A stretch of 64,000 bases of DNA. It comes from Actinomyces gerencseriae DSM 6844 (GTDB taxonomy: Bacteria; Actinomycetota; Actinomycetes; Actinomycetales; Actinomycetaceae). Location: NCBI RefSeq assembly GCF_000429265.1, contig NZ_KE386871.1:239977-303976 (forward strand), written 5' to 3'. Below are positions 1 to 9,024 of this stretch, in pieces; positions within the stretch are counted from its first letter, which is position 1; each line of letters starts with the position of its first letter. A program made the translations under genes and the position numbers. Under the pieces are notes generated by a model, which searched no databases, was not told the DNA's origin, and saw nothing but the letters and a program-made list of their open reading frames with translations.

Positions 1-147
1 GACATCACCGTCATGCTGCCCCACGAGTACGACGCGCTGCTGCGCCGTGGCTACGGCGACTACATGGAGCTGCCGCCGGAGGACCAGCGGAGGAACCACA
101 AGCCGCACGTTGTCGACTTCGGCCCCTATGGGAGTACCCTCCCCTGA
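1..147 (+). CDS. LicD family protein, C-terminal end only
   Basis: Only the last 48 residues are in the window, so the start lies upstream. The tail reads MLPHEYDALLRRGYGDYMEL followed by PPEDQRR and a histidine, which resembles the closing GYGDYMxLPPxxxR segment of LicD proteins. That family transfers phosphate-linked groups such as phosphocholine or other phosphodiesters to surface glycans. The catalytic part is not visible, so the substrate cannot be judged. It lies upstream of a flippase in the same direction, which fits a polysaccharide operon. The stop is TGA at 145-147. Confidence 0.6.
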   Translation, partial: DITVMLPHEYDALLRRGYGDYMELPPEDQRRNHKPHVVDFGPYGSTLP

Positions 148-247
148 GGGAGCCCGCCATGATGACGCCCCGCGGCGTCCCCGAGCTGCGGGCCGATCCG
201 TGCGTGCGCACCGTTCCCACGGCCCACAGCCCCCAGGAGGCACGAGC

Positions 248-1495
248 ATGTCCGCACCGGAGAAGTCCCGGGCCCGCGACTATTTCTGGAACACCGTGGC
301 CTCCCTCATGCTGTCCTTGACGACGGCGGTCCTGCTCCTGGTCGTCAAGCGCACCGCCGGGCTCGAGGCGGCCGGGGTGTTCACCATCGCCAACACCGTC
401 GGCCAGCAGTTCCAGGCGCTGGGCATGTACGAGGTGCGCACCTACCACGTCACCGACGCCCGTCACCGCTTCTCCTTCGGCACCTACCTGGCCACTCGGC
501 TGGTGACCGTGGGAGCCATGGTCGCCGGCATCATCGTGTCCGCGGCGCTGTCCGGGGACGGGCTCATGGCGGCGGTGCTCATCGCCCTGATCGCCTGTCT
601 GCGCGTGTTCGACGCCTTCGAGGACGTCTTCTACTGCGAGCTGCAGAGGGAGGGACGGCTGGATATCGCCGGAAAGGCCTGCTTCCTGCGCACCCTGACC
701 ACCATCGGCGTCTTCTCCGTGGTGCTCGCGCTCGGCGGGAGCATGCTCACGGCCGCGGCGATCACCCTGGTCGCCTCCCTCGTCGTCATGCTGGGGGCCT
801 ACCTGCCGCCCGCCAGGCGCCTGTTCCCGCTGGGGCCCCGATGGGAGCCGCGCCCCATCATCAGGGTCCTCGCCGAGTGCCTGCCGCTGTTCCTCGCCTC
901 GTTCATCGCGCTGTACCTCGCCAATGCCCCGCGGTTCGCGATCGACCGCTATCTCGACAACGCGCAGCAGGGATACTTCGCGATCATCTTCATGCCGGCA
1001 TTCACCATCAACCTGCTCTCCTTCGTCATCTTCCGACCGCTGCTCACGCAGATGGCCGACCGGTGGATCGGCGCGGACCGGGCCGGGTTCGCGGCGATCG
1101 TCAGGCGGGGCCTGCTGGGCACCTTCGTCGCCTTCATCGCGGTCGCCCTGGTCACCTACACGGTCGGCGCCCCGATCCTCGGCTTCGTCTACGGCACGGA
1201 CGTCTCCGGTTCCATGCTCGAGCTCATGGTGCTGGTCGCCGGAGGCGCGCTCAACGCGGCGGGCGTGATCCTCTACTACGCCCTGACCACCATGCGGCTG
1301 CAGCGACTCGTCTTCGCCGGATACATCATCGCCGCCGCCGCGATCACCGTCCTGTGCCTCCTGCTCGTGCCGACCTACGGGCTGCTGGGGGCCTCCCTCG
1401 CGTACGCCGGGGCCATGGCGATCCTCGCGGCCGCCTTCCTGGCGGGCGTGCGCCTCGCACTGCGGCGGGCGCCGTCGGGGGCCTCCGACGACTGA
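248..1495 (+). CDS. Wzx-like oligosaccharide flippase (MATE/PST superfamily)
   Basis: This 415-residue membrane protein has about twelve hydrophobic segments spread over its whole length and a short polar C-terminus. That is the usual size and pattern for polysaccharide flippases, which turn undecaprenyl-linked repeat units across the membrane. The ATG at 248 was chosen because AGGAGG (235-240) sits seven bases upstream; the reading frame is open further upstream, but that part is arginine-rich and out of character. It follows the LicD tail by about 100 bases in the same direction. It is one of three flippase-like proteins in the window, so each may serve a different glycan. The substrate is unknown. 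Confidence 0.8.
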   Translation: MSAPEKSRARDYFWNTVASLMLSLTTAVLLLVVKRTAGLEAAGVFTIANTVGQQFQALGMYEVRTYHVTDARHRFSFGTYLATRLVTVGAMVAGIIVSAALSGDGLMAAVLIALIACLRVFDAFEDVFYCELQREGRLDIAGKACFLRTLTTIGVFSVVLALGGSMLTAAAITLVASLVVMLGAYLPPARRLFPLGPRWEPRPIIRVLAECLPLFLASFIALYLANAPRFAIDRYLDNAQQGYFAIIFMPAFTINLLSFVIFRPLLTQMADRWIGADRAGFAAIVRRGLLGTFVAFIAVALVTYTVGAPILGFVYGTDVSGSMLELMVLVAGGALNAAGVILYYALTTMRLQRLVFAGYIIAAAAITVLCLLLVPTYGLLGASLAYAGAMAILAAAFLAGVRLALRRAPSGASDD

Positions 1496-1504
1496 CCGAC
1501 CGCC

Positions 1505-1525
1505 GGCCGAACACCAGACTCGGCC
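1505..1525. terminator. Small GC hairpin between convergent genes
   Basis: GGCCGA (1505-1510) pairs with TCGGCC (1520-1525) around a nine-base loop in the 42-base gap between the flippase and rmlCD, which converge here. It could end transcription from either side. There is no U-tract, as is usual in GC-rich actinobacteria. Confidence 0.3.
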
Positions 1526-1537
1526 CGGGCCGGCCGA

Positions 1538-3019
1538 TCACAGGGTCGGCACGTAGGCCTCCAGGCGCTCCATGGAGTCGCCCGGGGTGAAGCCGGCGGC
1601 CTCGATCTTGGACAGGTCCAGGGCGCTGCTGAGGGGGCGCGGAGCGATGCCCTCCCGGCCCGCGTAGTACTCGGCGGTCGTCACGGGCGTCACCTCGTCG
1701 GCGCTGCGACCGACGAGCTCGTAGACGCGCCTGGCGACGTCGCACCAGGACACGATCGGCCCCTCGCCCGACAGGTTGTAGGTGCCGGGCTCGGCGCCGA
1801 CGGACAGCAGGTGGATGATTCCGGCGGCCAGGTCCGAGGTGAAGGTCAGGCGCCCGGTCTGGTCCGCGACGACCCGTGGAGCGACACCGCGCCCGGCCAG
1901 GGAGGCCATCGTCCGCACGAAGTTCCCGCCGTCGCCGACCACCCAGCTGGTGCGCACCAGATAGTGCCTCGGCACCGCCTGGATGGCGGCATCGCCCCCC
2001 GCCTTGGACTGACCGTAGACGCCCAGGGGGCTCGGGGGCTCGTCCTCGACGTGGAGGTCGGCGGTGCCGTCGAAGGTGTACTCGCTGGAGACGTGCACGA
2101 GGGTCAGGCCGTGCCGGATCGCCTCGCGAGCGAGGTTCGCCGGGCCGGTGGCGTTGGCCCTCCACGACAGGCGGCGCCCGTCCGGCGTCTCGGCGCCGTC
2201 GACATCGGTCCAGGCGGCGGCATTGATGACGACGTCGTAGGCGGACCAGTCCACCGCCGCCATCCGCGCGGCGTCGGAGATGTCGAACTCGGGCAGATCG
2301 ACACCGGTGGCGGTGCAACCGGCCGCGGGGAGCCGAGCCATGAGCTCACGGCCGAGCTGGCCGTGGGCGCCGGTGACCAGCACGCGTCGGCCGTGCTCGA
2401 AATCGGCGGAGTCGGCCGGAAAGGGCGTGACGTCGGGCAGGCGCGGGTGCGCCCGGTCCCTGTCCGACAGGATCGCCCGCTCCAGCGGGATCGGCCACGG
2501 CACCGCGGCGGTCTCGTCGGCGAGGTTGAGGAAGGTGTAGGCCGCCTCCGGCGACCAGTGCTCGTTCACCAGGTAGGTGTAGGCCGTGCCCGGTTCGAGG
2601 GTCTGGTAGGCGTTGCCCACGCCCCTGGGCACGAAGACGGCCACCGACGGGTCGATCTCACAGGTGTAGACGGCGCCGAAGCCCGGGCCCTCGCGCAGGT
2701 CCACCCAGGCTCCGAAGACGCGGCCGGTGGCCACGGAGACGAACTTGTCCCAGGGCTCGGCGTGGATGCCGCGGGTGACGCCCACCTCGTCATTGAACGA
2801 GATGTTGTTCTGGACCGGGCCGAAGTCCGGCAGTCCGAGGGCGATCATCTTCTCGCGCTGCCAGTTCTCCTTGAACCAGCCGCGATCGTCCCCGTGAACG
2901 GTCAGGTCCAGGCGCAGGAAGCCGGGAATCGGCGTGGAGTGGATACTCAGGGGCACACGCATATCGATGTCGCCATCAATGCCGCCCATGACGCCTCGTG
3001 GTTCCTCGCTGCCGGTCAT
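1538..3019 (-). CDS. rmlCD: Bifunctional dTDP-4-dehydrorhamnose 3,5-epimerase / reductase (RmlC-RmlD fusion)
   Basis: The 493-residue protein joins the last two steps of dTDP-L-rhamnose synthesis. The N-terminal half (about 20-200) is RmlC-like, with the active-site histidine in RGIHAEPWDK (His86) and a cupin-type core. The C-terminal half starts near residue 212 with VTGAHGQLG (Rossmann fold) and carries the SDR pair YGQSK (Tyr335, Lys339), as in RmlD. Most organisms have separate genes; fused versions are known in some actinobacteria. The ATG at 3019 overlaps the stop of the upstream glycosyltransferase (ATGA), so the two are probably translated in a coupled way. An in-frame opening further upstream is only a shadow of that glycosyltransferase. 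rmlB is 5 kb away on the other strand and rmlA is not in the window. Confidence 0.88.
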   Translation of the reverse strand: MTGSEEPRGVMGGIDGDIDMRVPLSIHSTPIPGFLRLDLTVHGDDRGWFKENWQREKMIALGLPDFGPVQNNISFNDEVGVTRGIHAEPWDKFVSVATGRVFGAWVDLREGPGFGAVYTCEIDPSVAVFVPRGVGNAYQTLEPGTAYTYLVNEHWSPEAAYTFLNLADETAAVPWPIPLERAILSDRDRAHPRLPDVTPFPADSADFEHGRRVLVTGAHGQLGRELMARLPAAGCTATGVDLPEFDISDAARMAAVDWSAYDVVINAAAWTDVDGAETPDGRRLSWRANATGPANLAREAIRHGLTLVHVSSEYTFDGTADLHVEDEPPSPLGVYGQSKAGGDAAIQAVPRHYLVRTSWVVGDGGNFVRTMASLAGRGVAPRVVADQTGRLTFTSDLAAGIIHLLSVGAEPGTYNLSGEGPIVSWCDVARRVYELVGRSADEVTPVTTAEYYAGREGIAPRPLSSALDLSKIEAAGFTPGDSMERLEAYVPTL

Positions 3020-3897
3020 GCGACGACGTGGCGCCCCAGGTTCTTCACCCCGGCCATGTTCCTGGCGAGCGCGGCCCTGGGGAGCAGGGACCCCGCGTGC
3101 AAGCGCGAGGAGATGTGGAGCCGGGCGACGCGCGCGGCTCGCTTCCAGCCGAGCCGCCCCATCTCGGTGGCCATCTGGAGGAAGAAGCGACGCTCCTCGC
3201 CGAACCTGGTGCCCTCCAGGGCGCGCCAGGACGAGTCGGAGCCCGAGTGACGTCGGTAGAGGAAGGCCGCGGTCGGGTCGTAGAGCAGGCCGCCGCCCTG
3301 CATGGCGACGTCGCACACGAGGGCCATGTCCTGGACCACGTCGTACCCCTCCCGGAAGCCGATGCCGAGAATGGTCTCGGCGCGCCAGGCCAGCGACGGG
3401 AAGTAGAGCCAGTCGCCCCGCAGGATCGAGACCGCGAGGGCCTCCCCGCGCAGCACCTGCGGGACCCTCCTGGACGGCATGTAGAAGCTCTTCACCCTCT
3501 CGACCAGGGTGTGGGAGGGCGCTCCGTGCTCGTCGATCACGAAGACACCGGGCTGGAAGATAGCCGCGTCCGGGTGGCGCTCGGCCGCCCTGACGAGCCA
3601 GTCCACGTAGTTGGGGAGCATGACGTCGTCCGCCCCCATGACCTGCACGAGCGGGTTCTCGACGAAGGTCAGGCACTTGCGGTAGTTGCCGTTGGCCCCG
3701 AGGTTGGTCTCATTGCGCATGTAGGTGACGCGGGAGTCCTCCAGGGAGTCGAACCAGCCGGGTATCGAGTCGTCCGGGTAGCCGTCGTCGACGACGATCA
3801 ACCGCCAGTCGGGATTCGACTGACGCAGAACGGACCTGACCGCCTCCTTCATCATGGCCACATCGCCGTAGAAGGGAAAGAGGATGTCAACAGTCAT
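3016..3897 (-). CDS. Family 2 glycosyltransferase
   Basis: The 293-residue cytoplasmic GT-A enzyme has the nucleotide-binding acid pair in VVDDGYPDD (Asp37/38) and the metal-binding GADD (Asp90/91). Family 2 enzymes of this size usually add one sugar to a lipid-linked glycan. The ATG at 3897 is preferred over a GTG five codons earlier because GGAAGG lies seven bases before it. The gene overlaps rmlCD by four bases, which suggests, but does not prove, that rhamnose is the transferred sugar. The AT-containing stretch just upstream (about 3925-3950) may hold the promoter, but no clear -10/-35 pair was found. Confidence 0.8.
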   Translation of the reverse strand: MTVDILFPFYGDVAMMKEAVRSVLRQSNPDWRLIVVDDGYPDDSIPGWFDSLEDSRVTYMRNETNLGANGNYRKCLTFVENPLVQVMGADDVMLPNYVDWLVRAAERHPDAAIFQPGVFVIDEHGAPSHTLVERVKSFYMPSRRVPQVLRGEALAVSILRGDWLYFPSLAWRAETILGIGFREGYDVVQDMALVCDVAMQGGGLLYDPTAAFLYRRHSGSDSSWRALEGTRFGEERRFFLQMATEMGRLGWKRAARVARLHISSRLHAGSLLPRAALARNMAGVKNLGRHVVA

Positions 3898-4114
3898 GAA
3901 GGGGCCTTCCACGATGCGGTCTGTGCTACCGCTAGGTTAGCATCGCGCGGCGACGTGCTCCGTCATCCGCGCGCGGGCGCCGCACCGGCGCCCCGCGCCC
4001 GGGTCCCGCACGACGGGACCGCCCGATCCCGCTCTCGCCGCTTCTCCCATGCCGTTCGCAGAGGTCCACAGAGCATCACAGCGCCCGTTCACCCGTCCGC
4101 CCGCCCCCGGCGCC

Positions 4115-4120
4115 TACTCT
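4115..4120 (+). promoter_or_regulatory. -10 box TACTCT, leaderless start for the 4127 gene
   Basis: TACTCT lies six bases before the GTG at 4127, so transcription would begin at the start codon. No Shine-Dalgarno sequence precedes the GTG. Confidence 0.5.
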
Positions 4121-4126
4121 GGCCGG

Positions 4127-5506
4127 GTGACGGTTCACAACGGCCCCTCGGTCCCCGCCGAGGGCATTGAGGGCACCGAGGACGCGGGGAGCGCAACGGA
4201 CGGGGGACCGGACGCCGCGGGGGAGCCTCGGACCGGGGTCACCGCGGGGCACGCCACCGGGATCATGGCGGCATCGATCACCGCCGCGGCGTCGAGCCTG
4301 CTCATCACGGTGATCTCCGCCCGGACGCTCACGGTCGCACAGAACAAGGAGTTCCTGGTCTTCTGGGGATTCATGTTCGGAGTCTTCGGCGTGATCTCGG
4401 GCATCCAGACCGAGTCGACTCGCGCCGCCCTGGCCGGTGCCAGGATCCGCGGGACCGCCGAGTCCGCCGGATCCGCCGAGCCCCCCGGACGCGCTCCCCG
4501 CCGTGCCGGCATCCTCACGACCGCGCTGCTGCTCGGTCTCGTCATCGCCCTGCTCACACTTCTCGCGGCTCCGGCGTGGGCGCCGAGGCTGACCCCGTCG
4601 ACCAGGCCGCTCATCGCCGCGCTCATCGCCGCGGGCGTGTGGGGCTACGCCGGTCAGGCATCCCTGTCCGGGATACTGGCCGGGACCAGGCGCTGGAACC
4701 TCTACTCGGCCCTCATGGCCGCCGAGGCGCTGCTCCGGCTGCTGCTCGCGCTCGCCGTCGCCATTATCGCCTCGAGCCTCATCGGCCTGGAGGCCGCGGC
4801 CGCGGCGCCCGCCCTGGTGTGGCTGCTGCTCCTCCTCGTGCCCGCCGTCCGGGCCCCAGCGGGCTCCCGCGCCGACGTCGGCACGGCCCGGCTGACGTCC
4901 TTCAACCTTCAGGCCATGCTCAGCTCGGCCTCCTGGGCGGTACTCGTCACCGGATTCCCCACGCTCCTCGAGATCACCTCGCCAGGGGCCGACGCGGCCG
5001 AGGTCGCGATCGTCATCCTGGCCGTCAGCGTGACGCGCTCCCCGATCATGATCCCCCTCCAGGCCTTCCAGGGCGTGCTCATCACCACCATCGCCGATGC
5101 CGAGCCGTCCAGGCGCCTGACCTCCGTGCTCAGGATCCTCGGCATCCTTCTGGCCGGCGGCGCCCTCCTCGCCATCGTCGTAGCGGCGGTCGGCCCGTGG
5201 CTCGTGCGCGCCGTCTACGGCGCGCAGTACGACCCGTCACCGCCATTACTCGGATTCCTCACGCTCGCCGCCGCCAGCATGGCCTCCCTCGTGCTCACGG
5301 GCGCCTCCACGATCGCGCTCAACAACCACCGGGCGTACACACTCGGGTGGGTCCTGGCGGCGGTCGCGGCCGCTCTCCTCCTGTGGATCCTGCCCCTGGG
5401 AGTGAGTCCCCGCGCGACGCTCGCACTGGGCCTGGCGCCCCTGACCGGGATCTGCGTCCATCTGCGAGCCATCGTCCGCGCCGACGAGGGACGGCGGGTC
5501 CGATGA
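4127..5506 (+). CDS. Flippase-like polysaccharide biosynthesis membrane protein
   Basis: The 459-residue protein begins with about 40 polar, acidic residues and then shows about twelve hydrophobic segments, the pattern of polysaccharide transport (Wzx-like) proteins. The phrase SARTLTVAQNKEFLVFWG in the first part recalls the first helices of such proteins. The GTG at 4127 was chosen over earlier in-frame codons because a TACTCT box sits six bases upstream, implying a leaderless message. A glycosyltransferase gene follows in the same direction 94 bases later. The transported glycan is unknown. Confidence 0.7.
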   Translation: MTVHNGPSVPAEGIEGTEDAGSATDGGPDAAGEPRTGVTAGHATGIMAASITAAASSLLITVISARTLTVAQNKEFLVFWGFMFGVFGVISGIQTESTRAALAGARIRGTAESAGSAEPPGRAPRRAGILTTALLLGLVIALLTLLAAPAWAPRLTPSTRPLIAALIAAGVWGYAGQASLSGILAGTRRWNLYSALMAAEALLRLLLALAVAIIASSLIGLEAAAAAPALVWLLLLLVPAVRAPAGSRADVGTARLTSFNLQAMLSSASWAVLVTGFPTLLEITSPGADAAEVAIVILAVSVTRSPIMIPLQAFQGVLITTIADAEPSRRLTSVLRILGILLAGGALLAIVVAAVGPWLVRAVYGAQYDPSPPLLGFLTLAAASMASLVLTGASTIALNNHRAYTLGWVLAAVAAALLLWILPLGVSPRATLALGLAPLTGICVHLRAIVRADEGRRVR

Positions 5507-5600
5507 TCCCGGCAGGTTCGACGACCCCGCCGAACCCACGACATCTCATGGCCCCAGCACCCAGCAGGCCCCGCATCGAGCGCCGCTCCCGGGAGGACTC

Positions 5601-6653
5601 ATGACATCCACGCCTCGAACACCTCGAACCTCGGTCATCATGCCCGTCTACGGCACCGGCGAACGGGTCGTCGACTCGATCCGCTCCGTCCTGGCGCAGA
5701 CCGACGGGGACTTCGAGCTCCTCGTCCTGATCGATGCGTCCCCCGACGACGCGTCCCAGCGCATCGCCCGGTTCCTGTCGCAGAATCCGGACGCGCGCGT
5801 GCGGGTGTTCGACAACACGGTCAACCGCGGCGTGTCCGCAGTGCGCAACCAGGGGCTCGACTCGGCCCGCGGCGCATGGATCTCATTCATCGACTCCGAC
5901 GACGCCTACCGCCCCGAGTACCTCGCCTCCATGCATCGGGCGGCGGCCGGCGCGGGCCCGGGCCCCGGGTCCGCGCCCGATACGACCGATATGGTCCTGT
6001 GCGCTCACCGGATCAGGGCCATCGGGGAGGCGACCCGGACGCGCATCCGCGTCGCCCCGGGGCGGATGACGGGGCGCGAGGCGGCGCTCCGGCTGCTCGC
6101 CGATACCCTGACCCCCTACGTGTGGGACAAGCTGTTCAAGGCATCACTGTTCGACGACGTCCGCTTCACCACGGACATCAGACGAGCGGAGGACGCGCTG
6201 GTCGTCCTGGAGACTCTGACCCGAGCGCGATCCGTCGTCGTCATCGACGACCCCCTGTACGACTACACGGTGGACACCGATGGCCTGACCTGGGGCCAGG
6301 TCACGCCCATCGAGGAGAGCGATCGGCTGGTCTCGGCGATGGCCCTGGCCTCACGGGGGATGCCGGACGATGCGCGCGTGCGCCGCGCGCTGGCGACCTC
6401 GACGACCCTGACGTATCTCAACAACGCGCAGCAGGCCATGATGGTCGACGGCTCCCGGGCGACGGGCGACCTGAGGGCGTGCAGGAGGAGGATCCCGTGG
6501 AGCGGCATCGCGAGCGCCATGCGGATCAGGCCGGCCGTCGGCATCGCGGCGCTCCTGTTCAAGACGAGTCCCGCGCTCTACCGGAGGGTCTACCGCAGGT
6601 ACGTCCGGCGGGCGTACGGGATCGCCTCGCCGTCCGTCGCGAGGGCCGAGTGA
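5601..6653 (+). CDS. Family 2 glycosyltransferase
   Basis: The 350-residue enzyme opens with SVIMPVYGTGERVVDSIRSV, the typical family 2 N-terminus, and has a DxD-type metal site in FIDSDD (Asp98, Asp100). Residues 101-230 hold the acceptor-side region, including YVWDKLFK, which is frequent in capsule glycosyltransferases. A strong ribosome site (GGGAGGA) precedes the ATG at 5601. It is probably co-transcribed with the flippase gene ending at 5506. The donor and acceptor sugars cannot be read from the sequence. Confidence 0.82.
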   Translation: MTSTPRTPRTSVIMPVYGTGERVVDSIRSVLAQTDGDFELLVLIDASPDDASQRIARFLSQNPDARVRVFDNTVNRGVSAVRNQGLDSARGAWISFIDSDDAYRPEYLASMHRAAAGAGPGPGSAPDTTDMVLCAHRIRAIGEATRTRIRVAPGRMTGREAALRLLADTLTPYVWDKLFKASLFDDVRFTTDIRRAEDALVVLETLTRARSVVVIDDPLYDYTVDTDGLTWGQVTPIEESDRLVSAMALASRGMPDDARVRRALATSTTLTYLNNAQQAMMVDGSRATGDLRACRRRIPWSGIASAMRIRPAVGIAALLFKTSPALYRRVYRRYVRRAYGIASPSVARAE

Positions 6654-6675
6654 GCCCGCCGGGCGACCGGGGCCC

Positions 6676-7071
6676 TCATGACCGCGGCGAGTCCGCCGAG
6701 TCCGCCGAACCCCCTGAGCCCGCCGAATGCGCCTCGAGCTCCTCGACGCGCAGGTTCAGGATGGCGATCTCCTCGACGAGCCTGCGCCTCTCCTCATCCG
6801 CTCGCGAGGCATCGACGCTGAGCTGCAGCGAGACGAGCATCATGACGATTCCCGCGACGAAGAAGGCCAGGTTCAGCGGGACCCTGACGCCCAAGGCGCC
6901 GGCGAGCAGGCTGAGCAGAGCGGGGAACAGCGACACGATGGTCGTGCCCACCACGATGACCACCCACCAGGTCGCGTAGCGCTCCTTCATGCCCGCGTTG
7001 CGCATACGGAAGAACACCGCGAGCAGAACGATCAGTGCGAAGACGAGGCCGATCCAGTACGTGCGTTCCAT
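6676..7071 (-). CDS. DUF2304 membrane protein paired with a GT2
   Basis: This 131-residue protein has three predicted membrane helices (about 5-22, 35-58 and 66-85). They are followed by a charged, heptad-like stretch (about 88-115, ADEERRRLVEEIAILNL) likely to form a coiled coil, then a Ser/Gly/Asp tail. This matches the DUF2304 family, commonly found next to polyprenyl-phosphate sugar synthases. The ATG is three bases after the stop of the GT2 gene at 7075, so the two form an operon. The role is inferred to be a membrane partner of that glycosyltransferase. A second such pair occurs at 37,268-38,386. Confidence 0.75.
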   Translation of the reverse strand: MERTYWIGLVFALIVLLAVFFRMRNAGMKERYATWWVVIVVGTTIVSLFPALLSLLAGALGVRVPLNLAFFVAGIVMMLVSLQLSVDASRADEERRRLVEEIAILNLRVEELEAHSAGSGGSADSADSPRS

Positions 7072-7074
7072 AAG

Positions 7075-7800
7075 TCACTTCTTCTGCGTAGGACGGGTCA
7101 GGGAGACGCCGAGCGCCACGAAGGCCCTCCCCAGGAACTTCGCCGCCTTGAGCGGATTCTGCGACGGGGTTCCTCCCGCTCGGGGCCTCATCGCCACGGG
7201 TTCCTGCCGCACCACCAGGTTCGACCTCGCCGCGACGACGAGGGCCTCGATGGTGTCGCCGAGATACTCCGACGGGTACTCCCTGGCGAAGAGCTCGATG
7301 GCCCGACGCCCCGAGAGCTTGAAGCCGGACGTCGTATCCGTCAGGCGGGTCCCGCAGACCCTGGACAGGATGACGGACAGAACCCTCATCGCCCACCAGC
7401 GCGGACCGCGCACCGAGTAGTCCCCCTTGCCCGCGAAGCGCGCGCCGATGACGACGTCGGCCCGATCCTCCTCGGCCCGATGAAGAAGGCTCGTGATCTC
7501 CTCGGGCGCGTGCTGACCGTCGGCATCGAGCTGGACCGTGTAGCGGTACCCCTGGCGCTGGGCGTACAGGTACCCCGCCCGCATGGCGCCGCCGACACCG
7601 AGGTTGATCGACAGGTCCAGCACCGGCACCCCGGCGGACCGGGCGATGTCGGACGTGGCATCCGTCGATCCGTCCGAGACGACCACGAGATCGGCGAAGG
7701 AGCCGACCGTGTCCCGCACCTCCTGAAGGACGCCGCCCAGCACGTCCGCCTCGTTCCAGGCGGGGATGATGATCAGCGTGTCATGCGTTGGCGGCGCCAT
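7075..7800 (-). CDS. GT2 of the polyprenyl-phosphate sugar synthase type
   Basis: The 241-residue GT-A enzyme has IIIPAWNEADVLGGVL, SDGSTDAT and LDADGQHAPEE (Asp92/Asp94). These are hallmarks of dolichol-phosphate-mannose-synthase-like enzymes that load a sugar onto polyprenyl phosphate. It lacks membrane helices, and its immediate downstream neighbour is the membrane protein DUF2304, a likely anchor or partner. AAGGAGAG precedes the ATG. Lipid-phosphate sugars of this kind feed GT-C membrane transferases, several of which are candidates in this window (DUF6541 proteins, PIG-V-like protein). The sugar is not determined. Confidence 0.78.
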   Translation of the reverse strand: MAPPTHDTLIIIPAWNEADVLGGVLQEVRDTVGSFADLVVVSDGSTDATSDIARSAGVPVLDLSINLGVGGAMRAGYLYAQRQGYRYTVQLDADGQHAPEEITSLLHRAEEDRADVVIGARFAGKGDYSVRGPRWWAMRVLSVILSRVCGTRLTDTTSGFKLSGRRAIELFAREYPSEYLGDTIEALVVAARSNLVVRQEPVAMRPRAGGTPSQNPLKAAKFLGRAFVALGVSLTRPTQKK

Positions 7801-7824
7801 GGCTCTCCTTCACGATGGCGATGA

Positions 7825-8976
<1,152 letters not shown>

Positions 8977-9024
8977 GGGACCGGCCGAGGGCCCGACGGA
9001 CCGCCCGACCATCGCGCCGTCGTG

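Noticed and set aside
3898-3912. GTG start five codons earlier for the 3,016 glycosyltransferase
   Set aside because: Using it would place the only good ribosome site inside the gene; the ATG at 3897 is correctly spaced from it.
8977-9024. Terminator between rmlB and the acyltransferase gene
   Set aside because: Only short, imperfect GC pairings were found in this 48-base gap, not enough to support a call.
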